From Paraburkholderia flava (GTDB lineage: Bacteria > Pseudomonadota > Gammaproteobacteria > Burkholderiales > Burkholderiaceae), in contig NZ_SMRO01000004.1 of assembly GCF_004359985.1 (NCBI RefSeq), forward strand, positions 372,001 to 436,000: a stretch of 64,000 nt of DNA, given 5' to 3'. The position numbers and the translations under genes were made by a program. Numbering within the stretch: the first letter of the stretch is position 1; every line of letters starts with the position of its first letter. The notes under the pieces are model-generated. The model was not told the origin of the DNA, searched no databases, and was given only the letters and a program-made list of their open reading frames with translations. This document shows positions 26,188 to 35,501 of this stretch, piece after piece.

Positions 26188-27438
26188 GTGCAAAAAAAGC
26201 CCATGGAATCCCCCACAAAATTGGCAGAGCCAGATAAAAGCGTCCTCATCGTCGTGTTGGGCATGCACCGCAGCGGCACGAGTGCCATTACCCGAGCCAT
26301 GGAGGTCATGGGCGCGGAATTCGGCGACAACCTGATGCCACCGGTGCCCGGTGTGAATGACAAAGGCTTCTTTGAGGATCTGGATGTCTATTCGTTGAAT
26401 GTCGACGTCATGTCCGCGGCCGGCACTGACTGGCACAGCCTCGCGCCGATCGAACTCGAGAAAATCGAAAAACCGCAACTCGATGCGCTGCAAACCCGCG
26501 CAATCGAAATACTTCGCGGTAAATGTCGAGGCCGTATTTTCGCGCTCAAAGATCCACGCATCACCCGACTCCTTCCATTCTGGCAACCGGTATTCGACAG
26601 AATTGCCGTGCGCGTCGTTTATGTGGTCACCATTCGCAATCCGATCAGTGTCGCGCTGTCGCTTGAAAAACGGGATCACTTCGCCCGGGAGAAGTCTTTC
26701 CTGTTATGGCTCGCGCATATGGTCCCTGCGCTCGCCGCGACGAACGACTCGCAGCGAGCTCTGGTCGACTACGACCGCGTAATGGCATCCCCTCGCAGCG
26801 AACTCGAGCGCATTTCGCAACTGCTCGAGTTGCCTATCGATGCACAGCGGTTCAGTGATTTTCAGAGCGAATTCCTCGACAGCCAACTGCAGCATTCGCG
26901 CTTCGAAGCGGGTGATCTCGACGTCGTGCGTTCAGCACCACGGCAGGTAAGCAGTCTCTTCCAGGCCATGCAAACGACCGCGTCGGTCGTCGACGAAATG
27001 CACGCGCCGATTCCGGAAATGGTACTCGCCGAGTCGCAGCGTTTTCTCGACGACCTCGAGCCCATCCTGCGACACGAGTGGCGCCTCGAGCAGCAGCACT
27101 CGCAATTGAGCACGGAAACCGCCGGCTACAGACAGCGTGTCGAGGAACTACAGCACGCTCTGCACGAAAGCGAGGCCCAGACCCGCGAGTCGCTCGATAC
27201 CACGACCCGCCTTTACGCTCAGGCAGAGCAGTTGCATGTCGAGATCCGGCAATGCAGGGAAACGATTGGATCGATGGCTGACCGGATGCAATCGATCCAG
27301 AACGATGCGGTTGCCGCTCATAACGCGCTGGAGCAGGCAACTCATATCGTATCGGCCATGCAGCGCTCAACGTCCTGGCGACTCACCGCGCCGCTTCGCG
27401 CGGCGCGAAAACTCATCTCCTCCGGCCGTAAATACTGA
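26188..27438 (+). CDS. Sulfotransferase-like P-loop protein with C-terminal coiled coil and SxSWRLTAPLR tail
   Basis: A 416-residue protein. The N-terminal domain has a PAPS-type phosphosulfate loop (LGMHRSGTS, 24-32) and a second phosphate-binding strand VVTIRNPISVALSLEKRD, as in carbohydrate sulfotransferases. From about residue 285 to 390 it is predicted coiled coil, then STSWRLTAPLR (394-404) and a short basic tail. Together with cysC at 18136 this suggests sulfation of the exported glycan. The tail motif recurs in three other proteins of the locus. The start is a GTG at 26188 or an ATG at 26203; neither has a clear ribosome site. Confidence 0.78.
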   Translation: MQKKPMESPTKLAEPDKSVLIVVLGMHRSGTSAITRAMEVMGAEFGDNLMPPVPGVNDKGFFEDLDVYSLNVDVMSAAGTDWHSLAPIELEKIEKPQLDALQTRAIEILRGKCRGRIFALKDPRITRLLPFWQPVFDRIAVRVVYVVTIRNPISVALSLEKRDHFAREKSFLLWLAHMVPALAATNDSQRALVDYDRVMASPRSELERISQLLELPIDAQRFSDFQSEFLDSQLQHSRFEAGDLDVVRSAPRQVSSLFQAMQTTASVVDEMHAPIPEMVLAESQRFLDDLEPILRHEWRLEQQHSQLSTETAGYRQRVEELQHALHESEAQTRESLDTTTRLYAQAEQLHVEIRQCRETIGSMADRMQSIQNDAVAAHNALEQATHIVSAMQRSTSWRLTAPLRAARKLISSGRKY

Positions 27439-27449
27439 CGGCAACACAT

Positions 27450-27467
27450 GGGGAACGAAGGTTCCCC
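27450..27467 (+). terminator. Short GC hairpin between sulfotransferase-like gene and manC
   Basis: GGGGAAC and GTTCCCC arms around a GAAG tetraloop, 12 bp after the sulfotransferase-like stop. No T-tract follows. A TAAAAT hexamer at 27481-27486 could be the -10 element of a manC promoter, so the hairpin may separate the two units. Confidence 0.35.
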
Positions 27468-27528
27468 TATCGAATTCCGCTAAAATCGCTCACTGCGTCG
27501 ACTTCTGCACGCCATATACGAGTGATCT

Positions 27529-28992
27529 ATGAATCTCATCCCAGTCATCATCTGCGGGGGTGCAGGCACACGCCTGTGGCCCGTTTCCCGAGAGACCTTT
27601 CCGAAGCCGCTGCTGAGACTCGCCGATGGGGAAAGTCTTTTGCAGAAGACTTTTCTGCGGGCATCGCGACTCGCCGGCGTGAGGGAAATCATCATCGTCA
27701 CCAATCGCGAAACCTATTTCCTGACCAAGGACGAGTGCGCGGAAATCGGCGCCGAACCGCCCTCTCTCGGCTTCGTGCTGGAGCCCGTCGCGCGCAATAC
27801 CGCAGCAGCGATCGGTGTCGCGGCGGAAGTCATCAGGGACCGGCACGGTAGCGATGCGCTCATGCTCGTCATGCCTGCGGACCAGTTAGTGCAGGACGAG
27901 GGGGCATTCTGGAGTGCAGTCGAACAGGCACTCGAAGCCGCGCAACAGGGCCGCATCGTCACCTTCGGAATCCGCCCCGACAAACCCGAGACCGGCTACG
28001 GCTACATCGAATACAACGAAGGCACGAGTGATGCGCCGGGCGTCCATCCCGTCGTTCGCTTTGTCGAAAAACCCGAACTCGACGTTGCGCAACAGCTCGT
28101 CGCAGACGGCCGGCATCTCTGGAACGCCGGCATGTTCTGCTTCTCCGCGGAGACGATCCTGGCCGAGCTTGGGGTTCATGCACCCGGCGTGGCAGAGCCC
28201 GTCGCCGAGGCCGTTCGAAGCGCAACGCAAAGCACGTCGGACAATTCATTCGTCCTCGAGCTGAACGCAGCGCAATTCCGCAACGCCGAAAACATCTCGA
28301 TCGATTATGCCGTAATGGAACGGTCGAGTATCGTCAGTGTCGTCCCGTGCGAAATCGGCTGGAACGACATCGGCTCATGGCTATCGATCAGCGACCTGAC
28401 ACCGGCCGACGAACACGGCAACAGGGTGCATGGCAGCGCCGAACTGTATGACGCGCACAATTGCTTCGTGCGCAGCGACGAGCGCCTCGTCGGCATGGTC
28501 GGCGTCAACGATGTCATGGTAGTCGACACCCCCGATGCACTCCTCGTCGTCGCGCGCGACCGTACGCAGGACGTCAAACACATTGTCGGCAACCTGAAGC
28601 GCGCGAACCACGATGCCTATCGCCTGCACCGCACGGTGCATCGCCCGTGGGGAACCTACACGGTCCTCGAGGAAGGCGATCGCTTCAAGATCAAGCGAAT
28701 CGTCGTGAAGCCAGGCGCTTCGCTATCACTGCAACTGCATCATCACCGCAGTGAACACTGGATCGTGGTGCGCGGATGCGCGGAGATCGTAAACGGCGAT
28801 CAGATCATCTCGCTGCAGCCGAACGAATCCACATACATCCCTGCCGGGCACAAGCATCGCCTGGTGAACCCGGGTGTCGTGGATCTCATCCTGATCGAAG
28901 TGCAATGCGGCGAGTATCTCGGTGAAGACGACATCGTGCGGTTCGAGGATATCTACGGCCGGGCTGGTCAGGGCTCCATTGCTGTTAAGTGA
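27529..28992 (+). CDS. manC: Mannose-1-phosphate guanylyltransferase/mannose-6-phosphate isomerase
   Basis: A 487-residue bifunctional enzyme that makes mannose-6-phosphate from fructose-6-phosphate and GDP-mannose from mannose-1-phosphate and GTP. The N-terminal nucleotidyltransferase has GGAGTRLWPVSRETFPKP, and the C-terminal cupin isomerase has LQLHHHRSEHWIVVRG and EYLGEDDIVRFEDIYGR. It supplies GDP-mannose for Gmd at 48003 and so for the GDP-6-deoxyhexose branch of this locus. GAGTGA lies just upstream of the ATG. The phosphomannomutase needed between the two activities is not in the window. It is likely a single-gene unit, closed by the hairpin at 29047. Confidence 0.95.
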   Translation: MNLIPVIICGGAGTRLWPVSRETFPKPLLRLADGESLLQKTFLRASRLAGVREIIIVTNRETYFLTKDECAEIGAEPPSLGFVLEPVARNTAAAIGVAAEVIRDRHGSDALMLVMPADQLVQDEGAFWSAVEQALEAAQQGRIVTFGIRPDKPETGYGYIEYNEGTSDAPGVHPVVRFVEKPELDVAQQLVADGRHLWNAGMFCFSAETILAELGVHAPGVAEPVAEAVRSATQSTSDNSFVLELNAAQFRNAENISIDYAVMERSSIVSVVPCEIGWNDIGSWLSISDLTPADEHGNRVHGSAELYDAHNCFVRSDERLVGMVGVNDVMVVDTPDALLVVARDRTQDVKHIVGNLKRANHDAYRLHRTVHRPWGTYTVLEEGDRFKIKRIVVKPGASLSLQLHHHRSEHWIVVRGCAEIVNGDQIISLQPNESTYIPAGHKHRLVNPGVVDLILIEVQCGEYLGEDDIVRFEDIYGRAGQGSIAVK

Positions 28993-29046
28993 ACACTGGT
29001 AGCACGCAAATTCGTCACATCACACCCCGACCGAAAAGCGAAACCA

Positions 29047-29087
29047 GACAGGCGTGCCGCACTGCATAACAGTACGGCACGCCTGTC
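29047..29087. terminator. Bidirectional terminator between convergent manC and apaH
   Basis: Two 18-bp arms, GACAGGCGTGCCG... and ...CGGCACGCCTGTC, with a single mismatch and a five-base CATAA loop. The hairpin begins 5 bp past the apaH stop. In the apaH direction it is followed by TGGTTTCGCTTTT, and in the manC direction by TTGCTATTTC. Placement between convergent genes supports termination from both sides. Confidence 0.75.
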
Positions 29088-29092
29088 CGTTG

Positions 29093-29953
29093 CTATTTCA
29101 CACGCGCCTTGCAATCGCCGCATTCCACCTGTGTAACGATGCGCTCACCCGGCGAAGGCGTAAGCGTGACCGCGGTAAGTTGATTGCCCCACACGCAGCC
29201 GGAATCGAGCCCGACGAGATTGTCGCGAATCGTCAGCCCCAGTGCAGCCCAATGACCGAACACCACGGTGATGCCGGACGTCTTGCGCTCAGGCACGTCG
29301 AACCATGGCATGTAACCCGGTGGCGCGGAATCCCGGCCGCCGCTCGATGTGAAATCCATCGTCCCACGCGTATCGCAGAAGCGCATCCGCGTCAGCGCGC
29401 TGCACGTGATGCGCAGTCGATCAATGCCTTTGAGATCCGGGGCCCAGCGATTCGGCTCGTTTCCGTACAACCCCGCCAGTGTTTCCTTCCAGTCTGCGCT
29501 ACGCAACGCGCGCTGGAGTTCATCGGCAAGCTCCAGCGTCAGATCGACATCCCATTGCGGCAGCACGCCGGCGTGCACCAGCAGCATCCCACTCTCGAAA
29601 TGCGCGATGGGCCGATGCCGCACCCAGTGCAGCAGCTCTTCGGCGTCGGGGGCCGCGAGAATTTCGTCGATCGTGTCGCCCTTCTTCGCGCGGCGAATGC
29701 CAGCGGACACCGATAGCAGATGCAGATCGTGATTGCCCAGCACTGTCACCGCGCGGTCACCGAGCTTGATGACGTCGCGCAGCGTCTCGAGCGATTCAGC
29801 GCCACGATTAATAATGTCGCCGGCAAACCACAGCGGTGTGCCCGGGGCCGGTGCAGCTTTCGCAAGAAGTTGTTGAAACGAGGCGCGGCACCCCTGAAGA
29901 TCTCCAAAGGCAAGCGGGACATGCGGGTCGCGGAGGACATTTGAGGCGGTCAT
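29093..29953 (-). CDS. apaH: Symmetrical bis(5'-nucleosyl)-tetraphosphatase (diadenosine tetraphosphatase)
   Basis: A 286-residue metallophosphatase that hydrolyses Ap4A to two ADP. It carries the full metal-binding set: GDLQGC, GDIINRG, LGNHDLH, and a late GHWAALG histidine. It is a housekeeping enzyme not involved in glycan assembly. Its position beside rmlB is characteristic of Burkholderia O-antigen loci, where apaH marks one boundary. Here polysaccharide genes continue on both sides, so new genes must have been inserted beyond the older boundary. Confidence 0.93.
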   Translation of the reverse strand: MTASNVLRDPHVPLAFGDLQGCRASFQQLLAKAAPAPGTPLWFAGDIINRGAESLETLRDVIKLGDRAVTVLGNHDLHLLSVSAGIRRAKKGDTIDEILAAPDAEELLHWVRHRPIAHFESGMLLVHAGVLPQWDVDLTLELADELQRALRSADWKETLAGLYGNEPNRWAPDLKGIDRLRITCSALTRMRFCDTRGTMDFTSSGGRDSAPPGYMPWFDVPERKTSGITVVFGHWAALGLTIRDNLVGLDSGCVWGNQLTAVTLTPSPGERIVTQVECGDCKARVK

Positions 29954-30350
29954 GGAGTTCGCGGCGGAGGGTCGGATGTGTCGTTAAGCAGACGTCGGTT
30001 TGTAGCGACGTTACCACACGCGCTGCGGCGCGACATCGCCGCGACAGAAAAGGGCGGCGAAGCGCGTTGAAGCACGCGGGATGATCATCGTTTCGACACT
30101 CAAGCATGTGCGCGCATCACTCACGACGCGGATGTGCAAAGGGATTTACCCGGCGTATCAAGATGTTAGGAAGGTGGCTTTCCCCCAATGGGGCCGTATA
30201 ATTACGGCGTCGGGAAAAGGGCGTCCGATCGCACGGCCCATGATCGCCGGTGCATATCCGCTCATCGTCCGAACAGCTTTTGCGAAATGCTTTCAACGTC
30301 AAACGCGGCCATTCGCGCTTGACTCATCCTGAACATCCAAAAGGAATTCC
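29954..30350. other. Divergent regulatory region between apaH and rmlB
   Basis: About 397 bp without a credible gene. It contains the candidate rmlB promoter at 30174-30202 and leaves a leader of roughly 140 nt before the rmlB start, longer than needed for translation. No JUMPstart/ops element (GGCGGTAG) was found in it. Confidence 0.5.
30174..30202 (+). promoter_or_regulatory. Candidate sigma-70 promoter of the rmlBACD operon
   Basis: A perfect TATAAT -10 hexamer at 30197-30202, in otherwise GC-rich DNA. The -35 region, 16-17 bp upstream (around TGGCTT), is weak. It points toward rmlB, about 150 bp downstream, and is the best promoter match seen in the polysaccharide locus. Confidence 0.45.
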
Positions 30351-31412
30351 ATGATCCTGGTAACGGGCGGCGCTGGTTTTATCGGCGCTAACTTCGTGCT
30401 TGACTGGCTGCGGCAATCGGACGAGACGGTCCTGAACGTCGACAAGCTCACCTATGCAGGCAACCTTGGCACGCTCAAGTCGCTGCAGGGCAACGCGAAG
30501 CATGTGTTCGCGCGGATCGACATCTGCGACCGGACAGCGCTCGATTCACTGTTCGCGGAACACAAGCCGCGAGCGGTACTGCATTTCGCCGCAGAAAGCC
30601 ACGTCGACCGCTCCATTCATGGCCCCGCCGATTTTGTCCAGACGAATGTCGTAGGTACCTTCACGCTGCTCGAGGCTGTGCGCAGCTACTGGAGCGCATT
30701 GAACGACGTCGACAGGGCCGCCTTTCGCTTTCTGCACGTGTCGACGGACGAAGTGTTCGGTTCGCTCGGCGCTAGCGACCCGCAGTTCTCCGAAACCACG
30801 CCCTATGCACCGAACAGCCCGTATTCCGCGACAAAGGCGGGATCCGACCATCTCGTGCGCGCATACCATCACACCTATGGCCTGCCCACGCTGACCACCA
30901 ACTGCTCGAACAACTACGGCCCGTATCAGTTTCCCGAGAAGCTTATCCCGCTCATGATCGCCAACGCACTCGGCGGCAAGCCATTGCCCGTCTACGGCGA
31001 CGGTCAGAATGTGCGCGACTGGCTGTATGTCGGCGACCACTGCAGCGCGATCCGCGAAGTGCTCGCGCGCGGTATGCCCGGCGAAACCTACAACATCGGC
31101 GGCTGGAACGAGAAGAAGAATCTCGACGTCGTCCATACGCTATGCGATCTCCTCGACGAACTGCGGCCCAGAGCGGCCGGTTCCTATCGCGACCAGATCA
31201 CTTATGTGACGGACCGCCCGGGTCACGACAGGCGCTATGCAATCGATGCGCGCAAACTCGAGCGCGAGCTTGGCTGGAAGCCGGCGGAAACGTTCGAGAC
31301 CGGTCTCGCGAAGACGGTGCGTTGGTATCTCGACAGTCAGGAATGGGTGGACGAAGTCGCCTCCGGTGAATACCGGAAGTGGGTCGAAACGAATTACGCT
31401 CAACGCACGTAA
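30351..31412 (+). CDS. rmlB: dTDP-glucose 4,6-dehydratase
   Basis: A 353-residue extended SDR catalysing the second step of dTDP-L-rhamnose synthesis. The NAD motif is TGGAGFIG, followed by STDEVFG and the [12 protein letters not shown] tyrosine-lysine motif, and the signature [23 protein letters not shown] lies just upstream of the ATG. It is the first gene of rmlB-A-C-D, which continues without gaps into a rhamnosyltransferase and the wzm/wzt exporter genes. Confidence 0.97.
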   Translation: MILVTGGAGFIGANFVLDWLRQSDETVLNVDKLTYAGNLGTLKSLQGNAKHVFARIDICDRTALDSLFAEHKPRAVLHFAAESHVDRSIHGPADFVQTNVVGTFTLLEAVRSYWSALNDVDRAAFRFLHVSTDEVFGSLGASDPQFSETTPYAPNSPYSATKAGSDHLVRAYHHTYGLPTLTTNCSNNYGPYQFPEKLIPLMIANALGGKPLPVYGDGQNVRDWLYVGDHCSAIREVLARGMPGETYNIGGWNEKKNLDVVHTLCDLLDELRPRAAGSYRDQITYVTDRPGHDRRYAIDARKLERELGWKPAETFETGLAKTVRWYLDSQEWVDEVASGEYRKWVETNYAQRT

Positions 31413-31422
31413 GGACGAGGCC

Positions 31423-32316
31423 ATGGCACGCAAGGGCATCATTCTTGCCGGCGGTTCCGGCACACGGCTTTATCCGATCACACACGTCGTATCCAAGCAG
31501 TTGTTGCCGGTCTACGACAAGCCGATGATCTACTACCCGCTGTCCACGCTGATGGTGGCGAACATTCGCGACGTGCTGATCATCTCGACCCCGCAGGACA
31601 CGCCACGTTTCGAGTCGATGCTCGGCGACGGCAGTCAGTGGGGAATGAACATCCAGTACGAGGTTCAACCGTCGCCAGATGGGCTCGCGCAGGCGTTCAT
31701 CATCGGCCGGCACTTCGTCGGCAATGATCCTTCCGCGCTGATCCTCGGCGACAACATTTTCTACGGCCACGACCTCGCGAAGCAGCTCGAGCGTGCCCAC
31801 GCGCAGGAAGCCGGGGCAACCGTATTCGCGTATCACGTGCACGATCCGGAGCGTTACGGCGTGGTCGAATTCGACCGGTCGTTTCGTGCGGTGTCGATCG
31901 AAGAAAAGCCGGCCAAACCGCGGTCCAACTACGCGGTGACGGGTCTCTACTTCTACGACAACCAGGTGTGCGACATCGCGGCCGATATCAAACCGTCGGC
32001 GCGCGGTGAACTCGAAATCACCGACGTGAATTCGATGTACCTGAAACAGGGCAGCCTGAACGTCGAGATCATGGGCCGCGGCTATGCGTGGCTCGATACG
32101 GGTACCCACGACTCGCTGATCGAAGCGGCAACGTTCATCGCGACGCTGCAGAAGCGGCAGGGACTCGTGGTCGCGTGTCCTGAAGAAATTGCCTACCGGC
32201 GCCACTGGATCGACGCACAGCAACTGGAGAAACTGGCTGCACCGCTCGCGAAGAACGGTTACGGCCAGTACCTCAAGAATCTCATTACGGATCAAGTGGC
32301 ATGGCCATCCAGGTAA
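31423..32316 (+). CDS. rmlA: Glucose-1-phosphate thymidylyltransferase
   Basis: A 297-residue nucleotidyltransferase that makes dTDP-glucose from dTTP and glucose-1-phosphate, the first and feedback-regulated step to dTDP-L-rhamnose. The signature [11 protein letters not shown] and the KPMIYYPLS and [10 protein letters not shown] segments are intact. The ATG at 31423 follows AGGACGAGG and lies 10 bp after rmlB; a longer frame upstream only overlaps rmlB. Its end overlaps rmlC by 16 bp, which implies coupled translation. Confidence 0.97.
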   Translation: MARKGIILAGGSGTRLYPITHVVSKQLLPVYDKPMIYYPLSTLMVANIRDVLIISTPQDTPRFESMLGDGSQWGMNIQYEVQPSPDGLAQAFIIGRHFVGNDPSALILGDNIFYGHDLAKQLERAHAQEAGATVFAYHVHDPERYGVVEFDRSFRAVSIEEKPAKPRSNYAVTGLYFYDNQVCDIAADIKPSARGELEITDVNSMYLKQGSLNVEIMGRGYAWLDTGTHDSLIEAATFIATLQKRQGLVVACPEEIAYRRHWIDAQQLEKLAAPLAKNGYGQYLKNLITDQVAWPSR

Positions 32317-32852
32317 CCTCTACAGCACTCCCCGAAGTCAAGCTCATCGAGCCGAAAGTGTTCGGCGACGCGCGCGGCTTCTTCTTCGAGAGCTTCAACG
32401 GGCGCGAATTCGCCGAGCTCGTCGAGCCGCACGCAGTGTTCGTTCAGGACAATCATTCGCGTTCGGCCAAAGGTGTACTGCGCGGGCTGCATTACCAGAT
32501 CCAGCACGCCCAGGGCAAACTCGTGCGCGTGGTGGAAGGTGAGGTGTTCGACGTTGCGGTCGACGTCCGCAAGCATTCGCCCAACTTCGGCAAGTGGGTC
32601 GGCGTGCATCTCTCGGCAGAAAACAAGCGGCAACTCTGGGTTCCCGAAGGCTTCGCGCACGGCTTCGTCGTGCTGAGCGACTCCGCGGAATTTCTATACA
32701 AGACCACCGACTACTGGTACCCCGAGTTCGAGCGCAGCATCGTCTGGAACGATCCGGAAATCGGCATCGAGTGGCCGATCGAGGGCGAGCCGCTCGTCGC
32801 GGCCAAGGACGCCGCGGGCAAGCGCCTGAGCGAAGCCGAAGTTTTTGCCTGA
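32301..32852 (+). CDS. rmlC: dTDP-4-dehydrorhamnose 3,5-epimerase
   Basis: A 183-residue cupin-fold epimerase that inverts C3 and C5 of dTDP-4-keto-6-deoxyglucose. Typical features are the substrate-binding [20 protein letters not shown] with the catalytic histidine, and [10 protein letters not shown]. Length is standard for the family. It overlaps rmlA by 16 bp and is followed after 7 bp by rmlD. Confidence 0.97.
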   Translation: MAIQVTSTALPEVKLIEPKVFGDARGFFFESFNGREFAELVEPHAVFVQDNHSRSAKGVLRGLHYQIQHAQGKLVRVVEGEVFDVAVDVRKHSPNFGKWVGVHLSAENKRQLWVPEGFAHGFVVLSDSAEFLYKTTDYWYPEFERSIVWNDPEIGIEWPIEGEPLVAAKDAAGKRLSEAEVFA

Positions 32853-32859
32853 GGTGACG

Positions 32860-33744
32860 ATGAGCAAGCAAGCGACGATTCTCGTCACTGGCGTCAACGG
32901 GCAGGTCGGGTTCGCGCTTGCGCGCAGCCTGCAGGGACTCGGACGCGTCGTTGCGCTCGATCGCGCGGGGCTCGACCTGTCGGATCTCTCGCGCGTTCGC
33001 GACGTGGTGCGTGAGCTGAAACCGTCGGTGATCGTCAATCCGGCCGCCTATACGGCGGTCGACAAGGCAGAATCCGATGCGGACTCGGCCATGCGTATCA
33101 ACGCCGATGCGCCCGGCGTGCTCGCGGAAGAAGCCGCGAAAAGCGGTGCGGCGTTGATCCACTATTCGACCGACTACGTATTCGACGGCACGAAAGCCGG
33201 ACCGTACGTCGAAACCGACGCGACGAATCCTCAGAACGTCTATGGCGCATCCAAGCTGGCCGGCGAACAGAAGATAGCGGCAACGGGTTGCGCGCATCTG
33301 ATTCTGCGCACAAGCTGGGTCTACGGTCGGCGCGGCAAGAACTTCCTGCTCACGATGCTGAAACTCGGCGCGGAGCGTCCTGAGTTGAAGGTCGTCGCAG
33401 ATCAGATCGGCGCGCCCACATGGGCCGAGACAATCGCGACTACGACCGCACATATCGTCGCGCAGGGCATCGGGGCCGAAAGTACAGACTGGTGGCGCGA
33501 GCGTTCGGGCGTGTACCACCTGACGGCAGCAGGCTCGACGTCATGGCACGGGTTTGCGGAGGAAATCTTCCGCGTCGCGATGGCGGAACGGGCACCGACG
33601 GTGCTGCCGATCCCCTCCAGCGAGTACCCGGTACCGGCAAAGCGTCCCGGCAACTCGAGAATGGCGCTGGACAAACTGTCGAAAACGTTCGGACTCTATC
33701 CGCCGGCCTGGGACGACGCGTTGCGGCTCTGCCTGAGCGACTGA
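32860..33744 (+). CDS. rmlD: dTDP-4-dehydrorhamnose reductase
   Basis: A 294-residue SDR that performs the last step to dTDP-L-rhamnose. It has TGVNGQVG at the N-terminus, the YSTDYVFDG segment, and the YGASKLAGEQ tyrosine-lysine motif. The ATG at 32860 is preceded by GAGGTGACG; a start five codons earlier would overlap rmlC and lacks a site. The next gene, a rhamnosyltransferase, begins 4 bp after its stop. Confidence 0.96.
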   Translation: MSKQATILVTGVNGQVGFALARSLQGLGRVVALDRAGLDLSDLSRVRDVVRELKPSVIVNPAAYTAVDKAESDADSAMRINADAPGVLAEEAAKSGAALIHYSTDYVFDGTKAGPYVETDATNPQNVYGASKLAGEQKIAATGCAHLILRTSWVYGRRGKNFLLTMLKLGAERPELKVVADQIGAPTWAETIATTTAHIVAQGIGAESTDWWRERSGVYHLTAAGSTSWHGFAEEIFRVAMAERAPTVLPIPSSEYPVPAKRPGNSRMALDKLSKTFGLYPPAWDDALRLCLSD

Positions 33745-33748
33745 ATAA

Positions 33749-34657
33749 ATGGACGTCACCGCCGCCACTCGCGGAAAGACCGGAACGGTCGTTGTCTTCT
33801 ATCGGCCCGACGAGTCATGTATTCGGCGCGCCAACCGGCTCGCAGCAATCGGCCCGTGTGTCGTCATCGACAACACGGAGCAGGTGCGCGAAGCCGCCGC
33901 GCTGGGCCTCGACCTGCGGATCAACTACGTCGCGAATGGTCAGAACCTCGGCATTGCAACCGCAATCAATCAGGGTGTCGAGCGACTGATCGGTTTCGAC
34001 TGTACGAGCGCCCTGCTCTTCGATCAGGACAGCGAGCCGTCGACGCAACTGCTCGACGGTCTGCCGCGTACCTTGCAGGATGAACTCGACCGCGGACGTC
34101 GCGTCGCGCTCGTCGGTCCCGCCTACGAAGACGGTCGACTCGGCGGTGTCGCGCCGTTTGTGCGTTTCGGTTACCTGCGACTGCGTCGCATCCGCCCCGA
34201 CGGGACGGCTCCGCTGGAAGTGGATTTCCTGATCAGTTCGGGGTCGTGCATTAATCTGGCCGTATGGCAGGACATCGGCCCGATGGATGACAAGCTGTTC
34301 ATCGACTTCGTCGATCTGGAATGGTGCGTGAGGGCACGTGCAAAAGGTTACGCTGTACTGGGCGTCCCGACGCTGCGGCTAGCGCATCAGCTCGGAGGCG
34401 AACCGGTTTCCGTTTTCGGCCGCGCGTATCCCAGCCACAGCGCACTGCGTCACTACTATCTGTTTCGCAACGCGATCGCATTGATTGGACGCGACTATAT
34501 TCCGTGGAGCTGGAAATCGACGGAGCTGGTGAAATTGCCGTTCCGGCTCGCGATCTACGGCCTGTTCATGACGCCGCGCATGGATCATGTGCGCATGTCT
34601 ATGCTCGGCATCTGGCACGGGCTGACGGGGAGACTGGGTGCATTGCAGCGTGGCTAG
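33749..34657 (+). CDS. GT2 rhamnosyltransferase
   Basis: A 302-residue GT-A transferase of the WbbL/RfbF type. Motifs are FYRPDE, VIDNTE, the NLGIATAINQG loop, the metal-binding LFDQDSEPS (DxD), and FIDFVDLEWCVRARA with the likely catalytic acid. It follows rmlD by 4 bp, so its donor is almost certainly dTDP-L-rhamnose. It probably builds the L-rhamnose part of the repeat on the cytoplasmic face before export by Wzm/Wzt, encoded next. Confidence 0.88.
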   Translation: MDVTAATRGKTGTVVVFYRPDESCIRRANRLAAIGPCVVIDNTEQVREAAALGLDLRINYVANGQNLGIATAINQGVERLIGFDCTSALLFDQDSEPSTQLLDGLPRTLQDELDRGRRVALVGPAYEDGRLGGVAPFVRFGYLRLRRIRPDGTAPLEVDFLISSGSCINLAVWQDIGPMDDKLFIDFVDLEWCVRARAKGYAVLGVPTLRLAHQLGGEPVSVFGRAYPSHSALRHYYLFRNAIALIGRDYIPWSWKSTELVKLPFRLAIYGLFMTPRMDHVRMSMLGIWHGLTGRLGALQRG

Positions 34658-34708
34658 ACACGACGCATCCGTATCCAGACCAAATTAAATTACATACTTG
34701 ACCTTCGC

Positions 34709-35491
34709 ATGTTCAATCTTGCATTTGCCGACCTGAAAGAAAGCGTCGCCTCGTGGCGGCTGTGGACACTGCTCGGATGGCTGGAAATCCGCCAGCGCTA
34801 TGCACGCTCCCGTGTCGGCCCGTTCTGGCTGACGATCAGCATGGGTGTCATGATCGCGTCGATCGGCGTCGTCTACGGCACGCTGTTCGGACAGAAGATG
34901 AGCGACTATCTTCCGTTCCTCTCGACCAGCCTCGTGATGTGGACCATGTTCGCGCAGACCATCCAGGAAGGCAGCCTCGCGTACATCAATAGCGGTACCT
35001 ACATCCGGCAGGCAGCCACCCCGAAGCTGATCTATGTGCTGCAGGTGGTCTGGCGCAACGTCGTCGTGCTCGCTCATAACGTCGTCATCGTGGTGCTGCT
35101 GCTCGCGATATTCGGCATCAAGAACTGGGAGGCTCTGCCGCTATTCATTCCAGGGCTCGTCATTTATCTGCTGAACGCGATGTGGATCGCGATGCTCGCG
35201 GCTCTGCTGTCGGCTCGCTTCCGCGATCTGCCGCAGATCATCGGTGCGCTCATCCAGATCGCCTTCTACGTCACGCCGATCATCTATCGACCGACATCGC
35301 TGAACCGCTTCGCGTTCATCGTCAAACTGAATCCGCTCGCCTATCTCATCGACGTCGTGCGCGGCCCGCTGACAGGCGAGATCCCCAGCACACTGACATG
35401 GAGCGTGACGATCGGCATGGCCCTGATCGGATGGCCGATCGCGCTCGCACTGACTGGGCGCTATTTGAAACGTATTCCGTACTGGGTTTGA
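34709..35491 (+). CDS. wzm: ABC-2 polysaccharide exporter, membrane subunit
   Basis: A 260-residue permease with six membrane helices of the Wzm/KpsM type (QRYARSRVGPFWLTISMGVMI near the start; FYVTPIIYRP and LNPLAYLIDVVRGPL near the end). With Wzt it exports a complete lipid-linked polymer across the inner membrane. The presence of this pair, and the absence of recognisable Wzx and Wzy, argues that the main polymer is made by the ABC-transporter-dependent route. Confidence 0.93.
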   Translation: MFNLAFADLKESVASWRLWTLLGWLEIRQRYARSRVGPFWLTISMGVMIASIGVVYGTLFGQKMSDYLPFLSTSLVMWTMFAQTIQEGSLAYINSGTYIRQAATPKLIYVLQVVWRNVVVLAHNVVIVVLLLAIFGIKNWEALPLFIPGLVIYLLNAMWIAMLAALLSARFRDLPQIIGALIQIAFYVTPIIYRPTSLNRFAFIVKLNPLAYLIDVVRGPLTGEIPSTLTWSVTIGMALIGWPIALALTGRYLKRIPYWV

Positions 35492-35501
35492 GGAGCACTA
35501 C

